Below are positions 17,793 to 27,180 of a stretch of DNA of 64,000 nucleotides, piece by piece. The stretch is taken from assembly GCF_013184745.1 (NCBI RefSeq), contig NZ_JAATVU010000005.1:1-64000 (forward strand), given 5' to 3'. The stretch is from Mangrovicoccus sp. HB161399 (GTDB lineage: Bacteria > Pseudomonadota > Alphaproteobacteria > Rhodobacterales > Rhodobacteraceae). Position 1 is the first letter of the stretch; every line of letters starts with the position of its first letter. The position numbers and the translations under genes were made by a program. The notes under the pieces are model-generated. The model did not search any database. It was given only the letters and a program-made list of their open reading frames with translations, and had not been told where the DNA came from.

Positions 17793-18617
17793 ATGAAAAC
17801 CTGGCTCATCACCGGCGCGGCAAGCGGTTTCGGGCGCGCCATGACGGAACAGCTGCTGGAACGCGGCGACCGCGTGATCGCTACCGTGCGGCGCCCCGGC
17901 TCCCTGGCTCTCGGACACCGCAACCTGACAGTGCTGCATCTCGACCTGACGGATGCCGCGTCTATCGAGGCAGCCGTCGCGGCCGCCTTTGCAACCGGGC
18001 GGATCGACGTGGTGGTCGGCAATGCCGGCTACGGGATCTTCGGGGCCGCCGAAGAACTGGACGCGGCTGCCATCGACCGCCAGATCGCCACCAACCTGAC
18101 CGGCGCAATCGCCTTCATCCGGGCCGTGCTGCCGCATCTGCGCGCCCAGGGCGGGGGGCGCTTGCTTCAGGTCTCCTCCGAGGGCGGCCAGGTCGCCTAT
18201 CCGGGCTTTTCCGCCTATCACGCATCAAAATGGGGGATCGAGGGCTTTGTCGAGGCAGTCTCCCAGGAGGTCGCCTCCTTCGGGATCGAGACCCTGATCG
18301 TCGAGCCGGGCCCGACGCCGACCGAGTTCATCGGCGCGATCGACATGGCCCCCACGCTGACGGAATATGACGCCACGGCGGTGGGCATGGTGCGCAGCTC
18401 GCTGCGCAATCTTGCGGACGGCAACAGCAGCGAGAGCTTCGCGCGTCTCGCCGATCTGGGGCGCAGCGTCGGGGCGATCATCGCCGCCGCAGATGCCGCC
18501 GCGATGCCCCGCCGCCTGGCGCTCGGCAGCACCGCCTACGGCAATATCCGCGCAGCTCTGGCCGCCCGGCTGGAAGAGCTGGACGCCTACCGCGAGGCGG
18601 CGCTCGCCGCCGATTGA
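17793..18617 (+). CDS. SDR family oxidoreductase
   Basis: 274 residues. TGAASGFGRAM is the cofactor loop, VVGNAGYGIFG the NAG region, QVSSEGGQ holds the catalytic Ser and YHASKWG the Tyr/Lys pair. It belongs to the longer SDR5-like subgroup with a C-terminal segment of about 90 residues. I chose the ATG at 17793 because AGAGGTTCG precedes it; an upstream in-frame ATG at 17760 lacks such a site. Probably controlled by the divergent LysR. Confidence 0.9.
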   Translation: MKTWLITGAASGFGRAMTEQLLERGDRVIATVRRPGSLALGHRNLTVLHLDLTDAASIEAAVAAAFATGRIDVVVGNAGYGIFGAAEELDAAAIDRQIATNLTGAIAFIRAVLPHLRAQGGGRLLQVSSEGGQVAYPGFSAYHASKWGIEGFVEAVSQEVASFGIETLIVEPGPTPTEFIGAIDMAPTLTEYDATAVGMVRSSLRNLADGNSSESFARLADLGRSVGAIIAAADAAAMPRRLALGSTAYGNIRAALAARLEELDAYREAALAAD

Positions 18618-18625
18618 CCCGACAA

Positions 18626-18653
18626 GCGGCGCTGCCTCCGGAGGCGGCGCCGC
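18626..18653 (+). terminator. Hairpin after the SDR gene
   Basis: GCGGCGCTGCCTCC (18626-18639) is followed at once by GGAGGCGGCGCCGC (18640-18653): 14 positions pair with one G-T wobble. It begins 8 bp after the SDR stop. No T run follows, so its efficiency is uncertain. Confidence 0.5.
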
Positions 18654-18764
18654 AAATGGCGCGCACCTGACGCGAACGTCATGGGCTGAAACCATTTCCG
18701 CCCTGTTGCGCGGCAGCCTGGGCCCCAAGTCTTCCGCAACGGACCATGACCCGGAGCGTTGCCA

Positions 18765-19499
18765 ATGAAAATGGACAAGACTGCCCTGCCCTGCCCCGCC
18801 TTCGATGCCAGTGCCGCAGGACGCCCGATCAGGCGCCGCCGCCTGCTTTCGGCAGCGGCAGCCGCCGCGGCATGGGCCGTGCTGCCGGTCTCCGTCGGCG
18901 CGCAGTCCGCGATTCAAATCCGCTTCGGCGACGGCTGGCAGCGGCTGGATTTTCCTGGCCTGAAACCGACGCGCTACGAGTTCGGCGGAACGGCGCTGTC
19001 GATCGCGGGCGATGCCTCTTCCTCGCTGATCTACCTGGCCGCTCCGGAGTCCGCCCGGACTGCAAGCCGCGCAAGCTGGTCGTGGTCGGTCAGCCGCAGC
19101 GTGCCGCCGACGGATCTGGGCCGGAAGGGCGGCGACGACCGCAACATCTCGCTCTATTTCGTCTTCATGGATGCGGCCTCCGCGGAGCGGCTCGGCCCCG
19201 GCACGCCGCCGCAGCGGCTGCTGCGCAACCGTTCGGCGCGCGTGCTCCTCTATGTCTGGGGCGGCAGCCATCCGCCGGGCAGCCGCCTGCCCAGCCCGTA
19301 TCTGCGCGGCCGCGGCGTCACCATCGTCCTGCGCCCGGCCGGCGCGGGGCAGGCCATCGAACAGGTCGACCTGGCCGGCGATCATGCGGCGGCCTTCGGC
19401 ACGGTGCCGGAACGGCTGGTCGGCCTCGCGGTTTCGGCCGACAGCGACGACACCGGCACAGCGCTGCGCGCGCGGCTCTCGGTCCTGTCGCTCAGCTGA
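18765..19499 (+). CDS. DUF3047 domain-containing exported protein
   Basis: 244 residues. After a basic RRRRLL stretch comes a hydrophobic Ala-rich segment ending in SVGAQS, a signal peptide that may use the Tat route. The rest fits DUF3047: FGDGWQRLDFPGLKPTRYEF, LSIAGDASSSLIYLAAPESA, ASWSWSV and the DDRNISLYFVF region, then VLLYVWGG. DUF3047 proteins are secreted, of unknown function. I chose the ATG at 18765. The 3' end overlaps the convergent ABC ATPase gene by eight bases (19492-19499). Confidence 0.8.
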   Translation: MKMDKTALPCPAFDASAAGRPIRRRRLLSAAAAAAAWAVLPVSVGAQSAIQIRFGDGWQRLDFPGLKPTRYEFGGTALSIAGDASSSLIYLAAPESARTASRASWSWSVSRSVPPTDLGRKGGDDRNISLYFVFMDAASAERLGPGTPPQRLLRNRSARVLLYVWGGSHPPGSRLPSPYLRGRGVTIVLRPAGAGQAIEQVDLAGDHAAAFGTVPERLVGLAVSADSDDTGTALRARLSVLSLS

Positions 19500-20127
19500 G
19501 CGACAGGACCGGCCCGCCCGCGGCCACGGCATCCTCGCGGTCATGGCTCACGAGCAGCGCGGGGATTGCGGCCCTGCGTATGGTCTCGAAGGTGAATTGC
19601 CGGATCGCATGGCGCCGCTCGGGATCGAGCGCGGAAAACGGCTCGTCGAGCAGGACCGCCCCCGGTTCGGCCAGAAGCGTCTGCATCAGAGCCGCCCGCG
19701 CGCGCTGTCCGCCTGACAGGGTCGCCGGATCGCGGCCGCCCAGTCCGCCGAGGCCGGCCTGCTCCAGCGCTTCGGCAACCGCCGCGCGGCGCGCCTTGCG
19801 CCCGCGGAGGCGCGGGGCGAGCCCGAAGGCGAGATTGTCCGCGACCGAGAGATGAGGGAAGAGCACCGCTTCCTGGAACATCATGCCAATGCCGCGCCGT
19901 TCGGCAGGCAGGCCGGAAAGGTCGCGCCCGCCGAGGATGATCCGGCCGGAAAGGCGGAAGCCGCGCTCCATATGGCCGCCGGCCGCTGCAAGCAGCGTCG
20001 ATTTTCCCGCACCGGAGGGTCCCGTGATGCAGGCGGTTTCGCCCGGGGCGACCTCGAGATCCAGCGGTCCGAAGAGCCTGCGCCCGCCGGGTGCGGCCAC
20101 GGCAAGAGATGCCAGGACGAGGCTCAT
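19492..20127 (-). CDS. ynjD: ABC transporter ATP-binding protein, YnjD-like
   Basis: 211 residues. Walker A GPSGAGKST, Q-loop MMFQEAVLFPHLSV, signature TLSGGQRARAALMQ, Walker B VLLDEPFSALD and switch His LLVSHDRED are all canonical. Short for an ABC ATPase, like E. coli YnjD. Start at 20127 overlaps the permease stop by four bases. Last gene of the ynj-like operon; it energises the importer formed with the fused permease and the YnjB-like binding protein. Confidence 0.88.
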   Translation of the reverse strand: MSLVLASLAVAAPGGRRLFGPLDLEVAPGETACITGPSGAGKSTLLAAAGGHMERGFRLSGRIILGGRDLSGLPAERRGIGMMFQEAVLFPHLSVADNLAFGLAPRLRGRKARRAAVAEALEQAGLGGLGGRDPATLSGGQRARAALMQTLLAEPGAVLLDEPFSALDPERRHAIRQFTFETIRRAAIPALLVSHDREDAVAAGGPVLSLS

Positions 20128-21818
20128 GCCGCGCCTCCGAGACCGCGCCGTTCGCGGTGCAGGATCGCCGGGACGGCCAGAGCGGCGAGAAACGCGCCCC
20201 AGGGCAGCAACGCCTGCAGCACCGCATGGACCGCGGCCACGCGCCGGTCGGAGCCCGAGGCGAGCGCGACCGCTTCGGTGGTCAGGGTCTCGATCCTGCC
20301 GCCGCCCAGGAAGAGCGTCGGCAGGTATTGCGCGACCGAGACGGCGAAACCGACGGCTGCGGCGGTCAGGAGCGGCGCCAGAAGGACCGGCAGCTTGACC
20401 CGCCAGAGCCTCCGCCACGACCCTGCGCCGAGCGCCGCGGCGCTGCACTCGAGCCGTGGATCGGCCGCCTCCCAAGGACCCTTGAGAGCGATCATCAGAT
20501 AGGGGAAGACGAACAGCCAGTGCCCCCATATCACGGCTGCCAGCGGCGGCAGCGGCGCGCGGATCATCAGACCCGAAAGGCCCGTCAGGAAGGACAGCTG
20601 CGGCAGGAGGAGCGGCACATGGATCGCCGCGGCGAGCCAGCGGTCCCGTCCGCGGCGTCCCAGCCTGTCCGCGCTTTCCAGCCAGGCGACCGCCGCCGCC
20701 AGCGCCAGCCCGGTCGAAGCGAGGGCGATCAGCGCCGAGGCCCCCGCCGGCCAGCCCCATCGCCCGGCATCCAGCCAGTGGCGCCAGGTCAGCTGCGCGG
20801 GAAAGAGTTCCGGCCAGCGCCAGGAGAAGGCTGCGGACCAGACCAGCAGGGCGGCCAGCGCAAGGAAGGCCATGAGGACGATGCCGGCAGACGCAGCCGG
20901 CAGCAGGGCCAGGGTCCGGCCGGTCCCGCGCAGCCGGTGGCCCCGCCGCAGGAACGCCCTGCCCGCGGCCCCCGCGATCCGTGCCAGGACCGCAGCTGCC
21001 GCGAAAGTGCCAGCCAGCAGGACCAGCTGCAGAACACCGCCCGCAGAGGCTGGCAGCAGCGCCTGCAAATCCGGGTCCGAGGAAAGGCGGGCGATCATCA
21101 CCGGCAGGGTCGGCGGTGCGGAAGGTCCGAGGATCAGCGCCATGTCGACCACCGAGACCGAGAAGGCCAGCACCACCATGACCGGCAGCCGGATCTGGGG
21201 CCAGAACTGCGGCAGCAACACCCAGAGCCAGACCGCCGTCCGCCCGTATCCCAGCGCCCGCCCCGCCGCCATCTGCGCGCCAACCGGGATCCGGGTCAGC
21301 GCCGCGGAGAACATCAGCAGCAGGAAGGGCAGCTCCTTTGCCGTCAGCCCGAGGATCAGGGCGAGGCCGAGCGGATCGCCGGTCGTGGCGATGTCCGGCG
21401 GCCGCGCCCAGCCGAGGAGCGGGGCCAGCGCACGGGCGATCCAGCCCGAGGGCGCCAGCACGAAAGCCAGCCCGATGGCGATGGCGGCATGCGGCGCGGC
21501 AAGCAGCGGCGCGAGGACCCGGCGCAGCCCGCGCGCCGCACCCCTGCCATGGAGCGCGGCCAAAGTGCCGGTGGCGAGCAGAAATGAAAGCCCGGTCGCC
21601 GCCATGCCCGTCCACAGCGCCAGCAGCACGGCCCGGCCGAGACCCGGCATCTCCAGCAGCTCCCGCCAGGGCCGGAGATCGGGACCGTGTGCGCCGATCG
21701 CCGGGAAATGCCCGAAAGCGGCGGCAATGCCATGGCCGAGCCCGAGCAGGACCGGCAGGCCGAGACCGCCGAGAATGGCCGTTCCGGCAACCGCGCGCAG
21801 CAGGCCGCCGGAGGTCAT
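20124..21818 (-). CDS. ynjC: ABC transporter permease, YnjC-like (two fused permease halves)
   Basis: 564 residues with about 12 hydrophobic segments in two similar halves, each with a binding-protein-dependent permease loop. The first-half loop includes GAQMAAGRALGYGRTAVWLW; the second includes AAALGAGSWRRLWRVKLPVL. This fused arrangement matches YnjC and ThiP-type permeases. The ATG at 21818 overlaps the binding-protein stop (ATGA). Confidence 0.88.
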   Translation of the reverse strand: MTSGGLLRAVAGTAILGGLGLPVLLGLGHGIAAAFGHFPAIGAHGPDLRPWRELLEMPGLGRAVLLALWTGMAATGLSFLLATGTLAALHGRGAARGLRRVLAPLLAAPHAAIAIGLAFVLAPSGWIARALAPLLGWARPPDIATTGDPLGLALILGLTAKELPFLLLMFSAALTRIPVGAQMAAGRALGYGRTAVWLWVLLPQFWPQIRLPVMVVLAFSVSVVDMALILGPSAPPTLPVMIARLSSDPDLQALLPASAGGVLQLVLLAGTFAAAAVLARIAGAAGRAFLRRGHRLRGTGRTLALLPAASAGIVLMAFLALAALLVWSAAFSWRWPELFPAQLTWRHWLDAGRWGWPAGASALIALASTGLALAAAVAWLESADRLGRRGRDRWLAAAIHVPLLLPQLSFLTGLSGLMIRAPLPPLAAVIWGHWLFVFPYLMIALKGPWEAADPRLECSAAALGAGSWRRLWRVKLPVLLAPLLTAAAVGFAVSVAQYLPTLFLGGGRIETLTTEAVALASGSDRRVAAVHAVLQALLPWGAFLAALAVPAILHRERRGLGGAA

Positions 21819-23002
21819 CGCGCGTAGCGCCGCTGCCATTCCGCTTCCAGCTGCGTCATCCAGCCGGGCGCGGGCTCCGGCAGGACCGGGCCGAGGTCTT
21901 CGAGCCGCGGCAGGGCCGGGCCGGAGGGCAGCGCCGCGAAGTCCGCGCGGGCCTGCGGGGCAAGCTTGCCGGGATCGAGCACCGAAAAGGCGCCCAAAAC
22001 GCGGATATCCTGCATATGCGCCTGCACCTCCGGATCGAGCAGGGCATCGGCGACGACCTTGGCGCCTTCGGGATTGGCGGCGTTGAAGGGAATGACGACG
22101 AAGCTGACATTGCCGATGCTGCCCTTCGCGGGAACATGGACGCGCACGCTTGGCGGCAGCAGCCCGTCGCGGATCGCTGCCGCCGCCGAAGCCGGGTCGA
22201 AGGACATCGACAGGTCGATCTCGCCGTCATTCAAGAGCTGCCGCTGGGCGAACTGGCTGGCCGGAAAGGACGTGCCGCCGCGCCACAGATGCGGGCGCAG
22301 CGCATCGTACCAGTCCCAGAGCGGGGCCGTGGCCGCGGCGAAGGTGGCATCCGTCGGCGGAACCGACAGGTCGGTGCCCTCCGGCGCCAGCTCGGCCAGC
22401 GCCTGCTTGAGGAAGGTCGCGCCCATGAAATTCGCCGGGTCGGGATGGGTGATCCGCCCCGGATGGGCCGCCGCCCAGTCCGGCCAGCCCGCCATCTCCG
22501 CAGGCGGCGGGCCGATCCGCGCCGTGTCATGGAGGAAGACGAACTTGGCCAGCCGCCAGGGCGCCTCCAGCCCCTCCACCGGGACCGTGAAATCCGTGAC
22601 ATTGGCCGATCCCGGCGACAGATCCAGCCAGCGCGCATTCGGCAGGCTGCCGGCGAAGGGCCCGTAGAGCAGCCCCTGTTCCTTCATCGCCGCGAAATTC
22701 GGGCCGTTGATCCAGATGAGGTCGACCGAGCCGCCGCTGCCGCGCCCGGCTGCCTTCTCGGCCAGCACGCGGGCCACCGCCTCGGCCGTGTCGCCCAGCT
22801 TGACATGGCGCAGCGTCACGCCATGCGCCGCCTCCACCCGGTCGCCCACCCAGGAAATGAAGGCATTGGTGCGCTCGTCCCCGCCCCAGGCATGGAAGTG
22901 GACCGTCCGGCCGCGCGCCGCCTCCAAAGTGGCGTCCCAGTCATCCGCGCTGGCAATGGCCGGAATCAGCGCAAGAAACGCGGCCGTGATGAAGCTCTTC
23001 AT
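21815..23002 (-). CDS. ynjB: ABC transporter substrate-binding protein, YnjB-like
   Basis: 395 residues with a signal peptide (MKSFITAAFLALIPAIASA). The mature N-terminus with RGRTVHFHAWGGDERTNAFI, and the region GSGGSVDLIWINGPNFAAMK, closely follow what I recall of E. coli YnjB. Extracellular solute-binding fold. YnjB-family ligands are not established as far as I know. Lies 21 bp after a YnjF-like gene and overlaps the permease gene. Confidence 0.88.
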   Translation of the reverse strand: MKSFITAAFLALIPAIASADDWDATLEAARGRTVHFHAWGGDERTNAFISWVGDRVEAAHGVTLRHVKLGDTAEAVARVLAEKAAGRGSGGSVDLIWINGPNFAAMKEQGLLYGPFAGSLPNARWLDLSPGSANVTDFTVPVEGLEAPWRLAKFVFLHDTARIGPPPAEMAGWPDWAAAHPGRITHPDPANFMGATFLKQALAELAPEGTDLSVPPTDATFAAATAPLWDWYDALRPHLWRGGTSFPASQFAQRQLLNDGEIDLSMSFDPASAAAAIRDGLLPPSVRVHVPAKGSIGNVSFVVIPFNAANPEGAKVVADALLDPEVQAHMQDIRVLGAFSVLDPGKLAPQARADFAALPSGPALPRLEDLGPVLPEPAPGWMTQLEAEWQRRYAR

Positions 23003-23023
23003 GGAAATCTCCTTGGCAAGGGG

Positions 23024-23629
23024 TCAGCGGAAGGCCGTCCAGCCCATCCGCCAGCGCAGCAGCGTCGTGATGGCGCAGGCGGCGGCGAAGCTCCAGGCGA
23101 GCACCGGGAACGCCTGCGGCAGCAGGCACATGGCAAGAAAGACCGCGATGGTCTCGAATCCCTCGGTCAGCCCGCCGAGATAGTAGATGCCCTTCTGCGG
23201 AAAGGCGGGCGACGCCCCGCCGCGGCGCGCGGCGATGGCGGCGAAGGCGAGAAAGGATGATCCCGTCCCCGAGAAGGAGGCGATCAGCGCGGCCGCGGGC
23301 AGCGCGTTGGCGGCCGGATCCTGGATGGCGAAACCGAGCGGGACCAGTGCGTAGAACAGGAAGTCGAGCGAGATGTCGAGAAAGGCGCCGCGGTCGGTCG
23401 GGCCATGGATCCGCGCCACCGCTCCGTCGAGACCGTCCAGCAGCCGGTTGGCCGCAATCAGCAGCGCAGCCGCCGTCCAGGCCCCGCAGGCCAGCGCCGG
23501 AACGGCGAGCAGCCCGACGAGGAACCCGGCGATGCTGACTGCATCGGCACCGGTTCCGCGGGCGGCCAGCCATTGCGCCGGAGAGCGCAGCACCGCCCGC
23601 TGCAGCGGAAGGAGACGTGCATCGATCAT
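23024..23629 (-). CDS. ynjF: CDP-alcohol phosphatidyltransferase family protein, YnjF-like
   Basis: 201 residues, about five membrane helices. The CDP-OH-P transferase signature appears as RLLDGLDGAVAR followed by TDRGAFLDISLDFLFY, matching DGxxAR-x8-G-x3-D-x3-D. It would transfer a phosphoalcohol from CDP-alcohol to an unknown acceptor. Sits between the VTT/flavoprotein gene (ATGA overlap) and the YnjB-like gene, as YnjF belongs to the same gene neighbourhood in E. coli. Confidence 0.87.
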   Translation of the reverse strand: MIDARLLPLQRAVLRSPAQWLAARGTGADAVSIAGFLVGLLAVPALACGAWTAAALLIAANRLLDGLDGAVARIHGPTDRGAFLDISLDFLFYALVPLGFAIQDPAANALPAAALIASFSGTGSSFLAFAAIAARRGGASPAFPQKGIYYLGGLTEGFETIAVFLAMCLLPQAFPVLAWSFAAACAITTLLRWRMGWTAFR

Positions 23630-25773
23630 CCGCGCCTCCAGCGGTGGAACCGCTCCAGCAGCGCCAGGGCCCGCGGGTCGACATGGCCGCGCCGCCAGCG
23701 GCCTGCCGCCGCCTTGTTGGCCTCGGTCCAGGTCGGATAGACGTGGATCGTGCCGAGGATCCTGTTCAAGCCAAGCCCGTGCTTCATGGCTGTGAAGAAT
23801 TCGACGATCAGCTCGCCTGCATGCGCGCCGGCGATCGTCGCGCCGAGGATGCGGTCCCTGCCCGGCACGGTCAGCACCTTGACGAATCCCTGTGCAGCCC
23901 CGTCGGTGATCGCACGGTCGAGCCCCGCCAGGTCGTAGCGCGTGACCTCATGGGGGATACCCTGCTCCGCCGCCTCGGTCTCCGACAGCCCGACCCGCGC
24001 GACCTCGGGGCTGGTGAAGGTGGCCCGGGGAATGACCCGGCAATCCGCCTTGAACCGCTTCAGCCCGCCGAACAGCGCATTGACTGCGGCGAACCAGGCC
24101 TGGTGCGAGGCCGCATGGGTGAACTGGTACGGCCCTGCGACGTCGCCCGCCGCGAGGATGTTTGGATAGCGGGTTTCCAGATAGGCATTCGTCCCGATGG
24201 TGCGGCCGGCCGGGATGCCCAGCTCCTCGAGGCCGAAACCGGACAGGCGTGCGCTGCGGCCGACGGCGACGATGATCTCGTCGAAGCCGATCCGCCGGGT
24301 GCCGCCGCCGTGCTCCACCTCTATCCATTTGCCGCCGTCGATGCCGCAGGCGGTCGCCTTGCATCCGGTCAGGACCGCGACTCCATCCGCCTCCAGGGAC
24401 GCCGCCACCAGGTCGGATACCTCCGGGTCCTCGCGGCCCATCAGGCGCGGGGCCATCTCGATCTGGGTGACGTCCGACCCGAGCCGGGCGAAGGCCTGGG
24501 CCAGCTCGCAGCCGATAGGTCCGCCGCCCAGAACCACCAGCCGGCGCGGGGCCGCGGGTCGGTGACGCAGGCGGGACCAGAGCGTGTCGGATGTCAGCGG
24601 ATCCACGCGCTCCAGTCCCGGGAGCGGCGGCAGCACCGGCGCGGCCCCCGTGGCGATGATGATGGCGCGGCTGGTGATGCTCCGGCGCCGGCCGTCATTG
24701 CCCGCGATCTCGACGGTCCAGGGATCGGCAAGCCTGGCGCGGCCCTTGATCACCTCGACCCCCAGACCGGCATAGCGCTCGGCGCTGTCATGCGGCGCGA
24801 TGGCCGCAACGGACGCATGGACCCGCTCCATCACTTTGTCGAAGGGCACCTTCGGTTCCGCATCGGCGAGGCCCCAATCCGAGGCATGGCGCATCTGATG
24901 GGCGAGATCCGCGCTGCGGATCAGGGTTTTGGACGGAACGCAGCCGTAATTCAGGCAGTCGCCGCCCATTTCCCCGGCCTCGACCAGGGTGACACGAGCC
25001 TTCGTGGCCGCCGCGACATAGGCCGAGACAAGGCCGGCGGAACCGGCGCCGATCACGACGAGATTGCGGTCGAAGCGCTTGGGCCGCGTCCATCCGGCGT
25101 AGATCCGGCGGCGGCGCCAGACGCCGAGCGCGCCGCGGGCGGCCCAGGGAAACAGCGCCAGGGAGGCGAAGGAGGCCAGCATCGGCGCGGAGACGATGCC
25201 CGACAGGCTTTCCAGATCTGCCAGCTGCATGCCGGCATTGACGTAGACCGCCGTGCCCGCGAGCATGCCCGCCTGGCTGACCCAATAATAGGTCCAGGCG
25301 CGGATCGGGGTCAGTCCCATCAGCAGGTTCAGCGCGAAGAAGGGCACGACCGGCACCAGCCGCAGCGAGAAGAGATAGAAGGCCCCGTCCCGGGCCAGCC
25401 CGGCCTCGATCCCGTCCGCGCGCCGGCCGAGCTTCGCCCGCACCCAGTCCCGCGCAAGGTAGCGCGCGGCGAGAAAGGCGAGCGTCGCGCCGACGGCCGA
25501 AGCGAAAGAAACCAGAACCAGCCCCTGCCAGAACCCGAAGAGCGCGCCGGCGGCCAGCGTCATCCAGACCGCCAGCGGCAGAGACACAGCGGTGGTGGCG
25601 ACATAGGCCAGCAGGAACAGACCGGCCGTGGCAAGCGGGTGCGGCTGCCGCATGGCGGCGATGCCTTCGAGCCGGACGCGCAGACCGGCCAGATCCAGCT
25701 CCTGGCCCGGCAGGAGCCACAGCAGGACTGCAACGATCCCGGCAAGCAGGAGAAAGAGAACCGGCTTCGTCAT
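23626..25773 (-). CDS. Fusion of a TVP38/TMEM64 (VTT) membrane domain and a flavoprotein disulfide reductase
   Basis: 715 residues. Residues 1-220 are a polytopic VTT/SNARE-associated-type domain like E. coli YdjX/YdjZ (LGRRADGIEAGLARDGAFYL, then RLVPVVPFFALNLLMGLTPI). Residues 233-715 are a mercuric-reductase-like FAD/NAD(P) oxidoreductase: GAGSAGL for FAD, redox pair C273/C278 in GGDCLNYGCVPSKTL, GGGPIGCELAQAF for NAD(P), and the C-terminal interface HVYPTWTEANK. The usual catalytic-base His is not obvious (the segment reads HVYPTWTE). I chose the ATG at 25773, which starts the first membrane helix. First gene of the ynj-like operon. Confidence 0.88.
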   Translation of the reverse strand: MTKPVLFLLLAGIVAVLLWLLPGQELDLAGLRVRLEGIAAMRQPHPLATAGLFLLAYVATTAVSLPLAVWMTLAAGALFGFWQGLVLVSFASAVGATLAFLAARYLARDWVRAKLGRRADGIEAGLARDGAFYLFSLRLVPVVPFFALNLLMGLTPIRAWTYYWVSQAGMLAGTAVYVNAGMQLADLESLSGIVSAPMLASFASLALFPWAARGALGVWRRRRIYAGWTRPKRFDRNLVVIGAGSAGLVSAYVAAATKARVTLVEAGEMGGDCLNYGCVPSKTLIRSADLAHQMRHASDWGLADAEPKVPFDKVMERVHASVAAIAPHDSAERYAGLGVEVIKGRARLADPWTVEIAGNDGRRRSITSRAIIIATGAAPVLPPLPGLERVDPLTSDTLWSRLRHRPAAPRRLVVLGGGPIGCELAQAFARLGSDVTQIEMAPRLMGREDPEVSDLVAASLEADGVAVLTGCKATACGIDGGKWIEVEHGGGTRRIGFDEIIVAVGRSARLSGFGLEELGIPAGRTIGTNAYLETRYPNILAAGDVAGPYQFTHAASHQAWFAAVNALFGGLKRFKADCRVIPRATFTSPEVARVGLSETEAAEQGIPHEVTRYDLAGLDRAITDGAAQGFVKVLTVPGRDRILGATIAGAHAGELIVEFFTAMKHGLGLNRILGTIHVYPTWTEANKAAAGRWRRGHVDPRALALLERFHRWRRG

Positions 25774-26058
25774 TCGCGCAATCCTTGCAGGCACATCCGT
25801 CTGCGAAGGTCTGGCAGCGCGGAGCTGCAATCTCAAATGACGCGGAATTACATGGCCGTCAGAAATGCTACAGGCCGGCCGGCGCCCGTGCCCGGCGCCG
25901 GGTTCCGGATGCCTGCCCCGGCCGGCTCATGGCGAGGGCAGACCTGGACGCCCGGGAGGAATGCGCCGCTTGCCTTCCGGGAACGGCTGCCCCCGGAAAC
26001 AGGGCTGTTGCCTCGCAGTTTCCGGACCGCGGCAAGGCGGCGGATCCCGCGCAGGCGA

Positions 26059-26655
26059 TCAGGTGACGGGCTTTGTGAACAGGATCCATTCGGAAGCATC
26101 GACCTCCCAGTCGCCCTTCACGACCGGACGCCGCGCCACCTCGCGATAGCCTTTCGCGGAATAGAGCCGGAGCGCATCGTGATGCGTGTCTTCGGCGATC
26201 AGGCTGACCGCAGCGTGCCCCGACGCTGCCGCGACTGCCTCCGCAAGGGCCAGAAGCGCGCTGCCCAGTCCGCGGCCGCGGAATGCCTCGTACGTGGCCA
26301 GCACGTTCAGGTACCACGACCCCGGCGCCAGCGCCTCCAGTTCCAGCAACGGCACGAAGATCGGCGGCGTGTCCGGGTCGATCGGCCCGGGCGTCTCCTC
26401 GGCCGGGTAGCCCAGAAGACAGGCAGCGGCTTCGCCGCCGATCTCCGCAATCCAGGCATTGCGGAAGGAGAAATTGCCGCTCTCCCGTGCCGCCCGCTCC
26501 CTGCCGAAGGCCCAAGGGTCGCCATCCGGGCCAGCCGACTTGCGCCAGAAATGCAGCGGCAGGTTGTCAGCTGCCATGTTGATGAATCGCGTCAGATCGT
26601 CCGCATCCGATGCCGTGGCTTCCCGGATCAGCATTCCCGTCCATTCCCTGTCCAT
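26059..26655 (-). CDS. GNAT family N-acetyltransferase
   Basis: 198 residues. IREATASDADDLTRFINMAA opens the fold; the acetyl-CoA loop is YEAFRGRGLGSALL near residue 125 and the C-terminal NxxA/Y-type region reads HHDALRLYSAKGYREVARRP. The start could be 26655 (preceded by GGAG) or an ATG seven codons later at 26634. Substrate unknown. Stands alone, divergent from a cupin gene. Confidence 0.85.
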   Translation of the reverse strand: MDREWTGMLIREATASDADDLTRFINMAADNLPLHFWRKSAGPDGDPWAFGRERAARESGNFSFRNAWIAEIGGEAAACLLGYPAEETPGPIDPDTPPIFVPLLELEALAPGSWYLNVLATYEAFRGRGLGSALLALAEAVAAASGHAAVSLIAEDTHHDALRLYSAKGYREVARRPVVKGDWEVDASEWILFTKPVT

Positions 26656-26819
26656 GGCGGCGCGCTCCGCGCTGCCGGAGCCCCTGCATCGGTCATTTCC
26701 CGCAGCGCCGCCAGCCCCCTTTTCGGATGCGCGCCGCCGGGCCGATGGTCGGCCTTGCCAGCTTCGCGGCGCCGCCATAGGACGGAGCGACGATCCCAGA
26801 GCACTCTTGGAGGAGTGAC

Positions 26820-27173
26820 ATGAGCGACATGGTTTTCCGCTTTCCCGAACCCGGCCCGGAGCCGATGACGGCCGATCTCGACGGCTGGACCAAGGTGGAG
26901 GGCGAGCCCGGCATGAAGACCTGGGTCCAGCATACCTCGATCGACGGCAGCGTGATCAGCGGCACTTGGGAAGCCACGCCGGGAACCTGGCATGCGAGCT
27001 ACAAATTCTACGAATTCGTGCACCTGATCGAGGGCCGAATCGTGATCACCCCGGATGGCGGGGCGCCGGTGATGCTCGGTCCGGGAGACGGCTTCGCGGT
27101 CGAGCCCGGCTTCGAGGGAACCTGGAAGATCGAGGCCCCTGTCCGGAAGCATTTCTGCATCAAGCTGAAGTGA
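26820..27173 (+). CDS. Small cupin protein (DUF861-type)
   Basis: 117 residues, single cupin barrel. GTWEATPGTWHASYKFYEFV and the following HLIEGRIVITPDGG form cupin motif 1, and GPGDGFAVEPGFEGTWK motif 2, as in the (S)-ureidoglycine aminohydrolase-like DUF861 group. A strong TTGGAGGAG precedes the ATG. It resembles the second cupin at 61003. A strong hairpin follows directly, so it is probably a single-gene transcript. Confidence 0.87.
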   Translation: MSDMVFRFPEPGPEPMTADLDGWTKVEGEPGMKTWVQHTSIDGSVISGTWEATPGTWHASYKFYEFVHLIEGRIVITPDGGAPVMLGPGDGFAVEPGFEGTWKIEAPVRKHFCIKLK

Positions 27174-27180
27174 CGCCGCG

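Noticed and set aside
23617-26823. 1068-codon plus-strand open frame
   Set aside because: Antisense shadow of the VTT-flavoprotein fusion and GNAT genes; no family motif.
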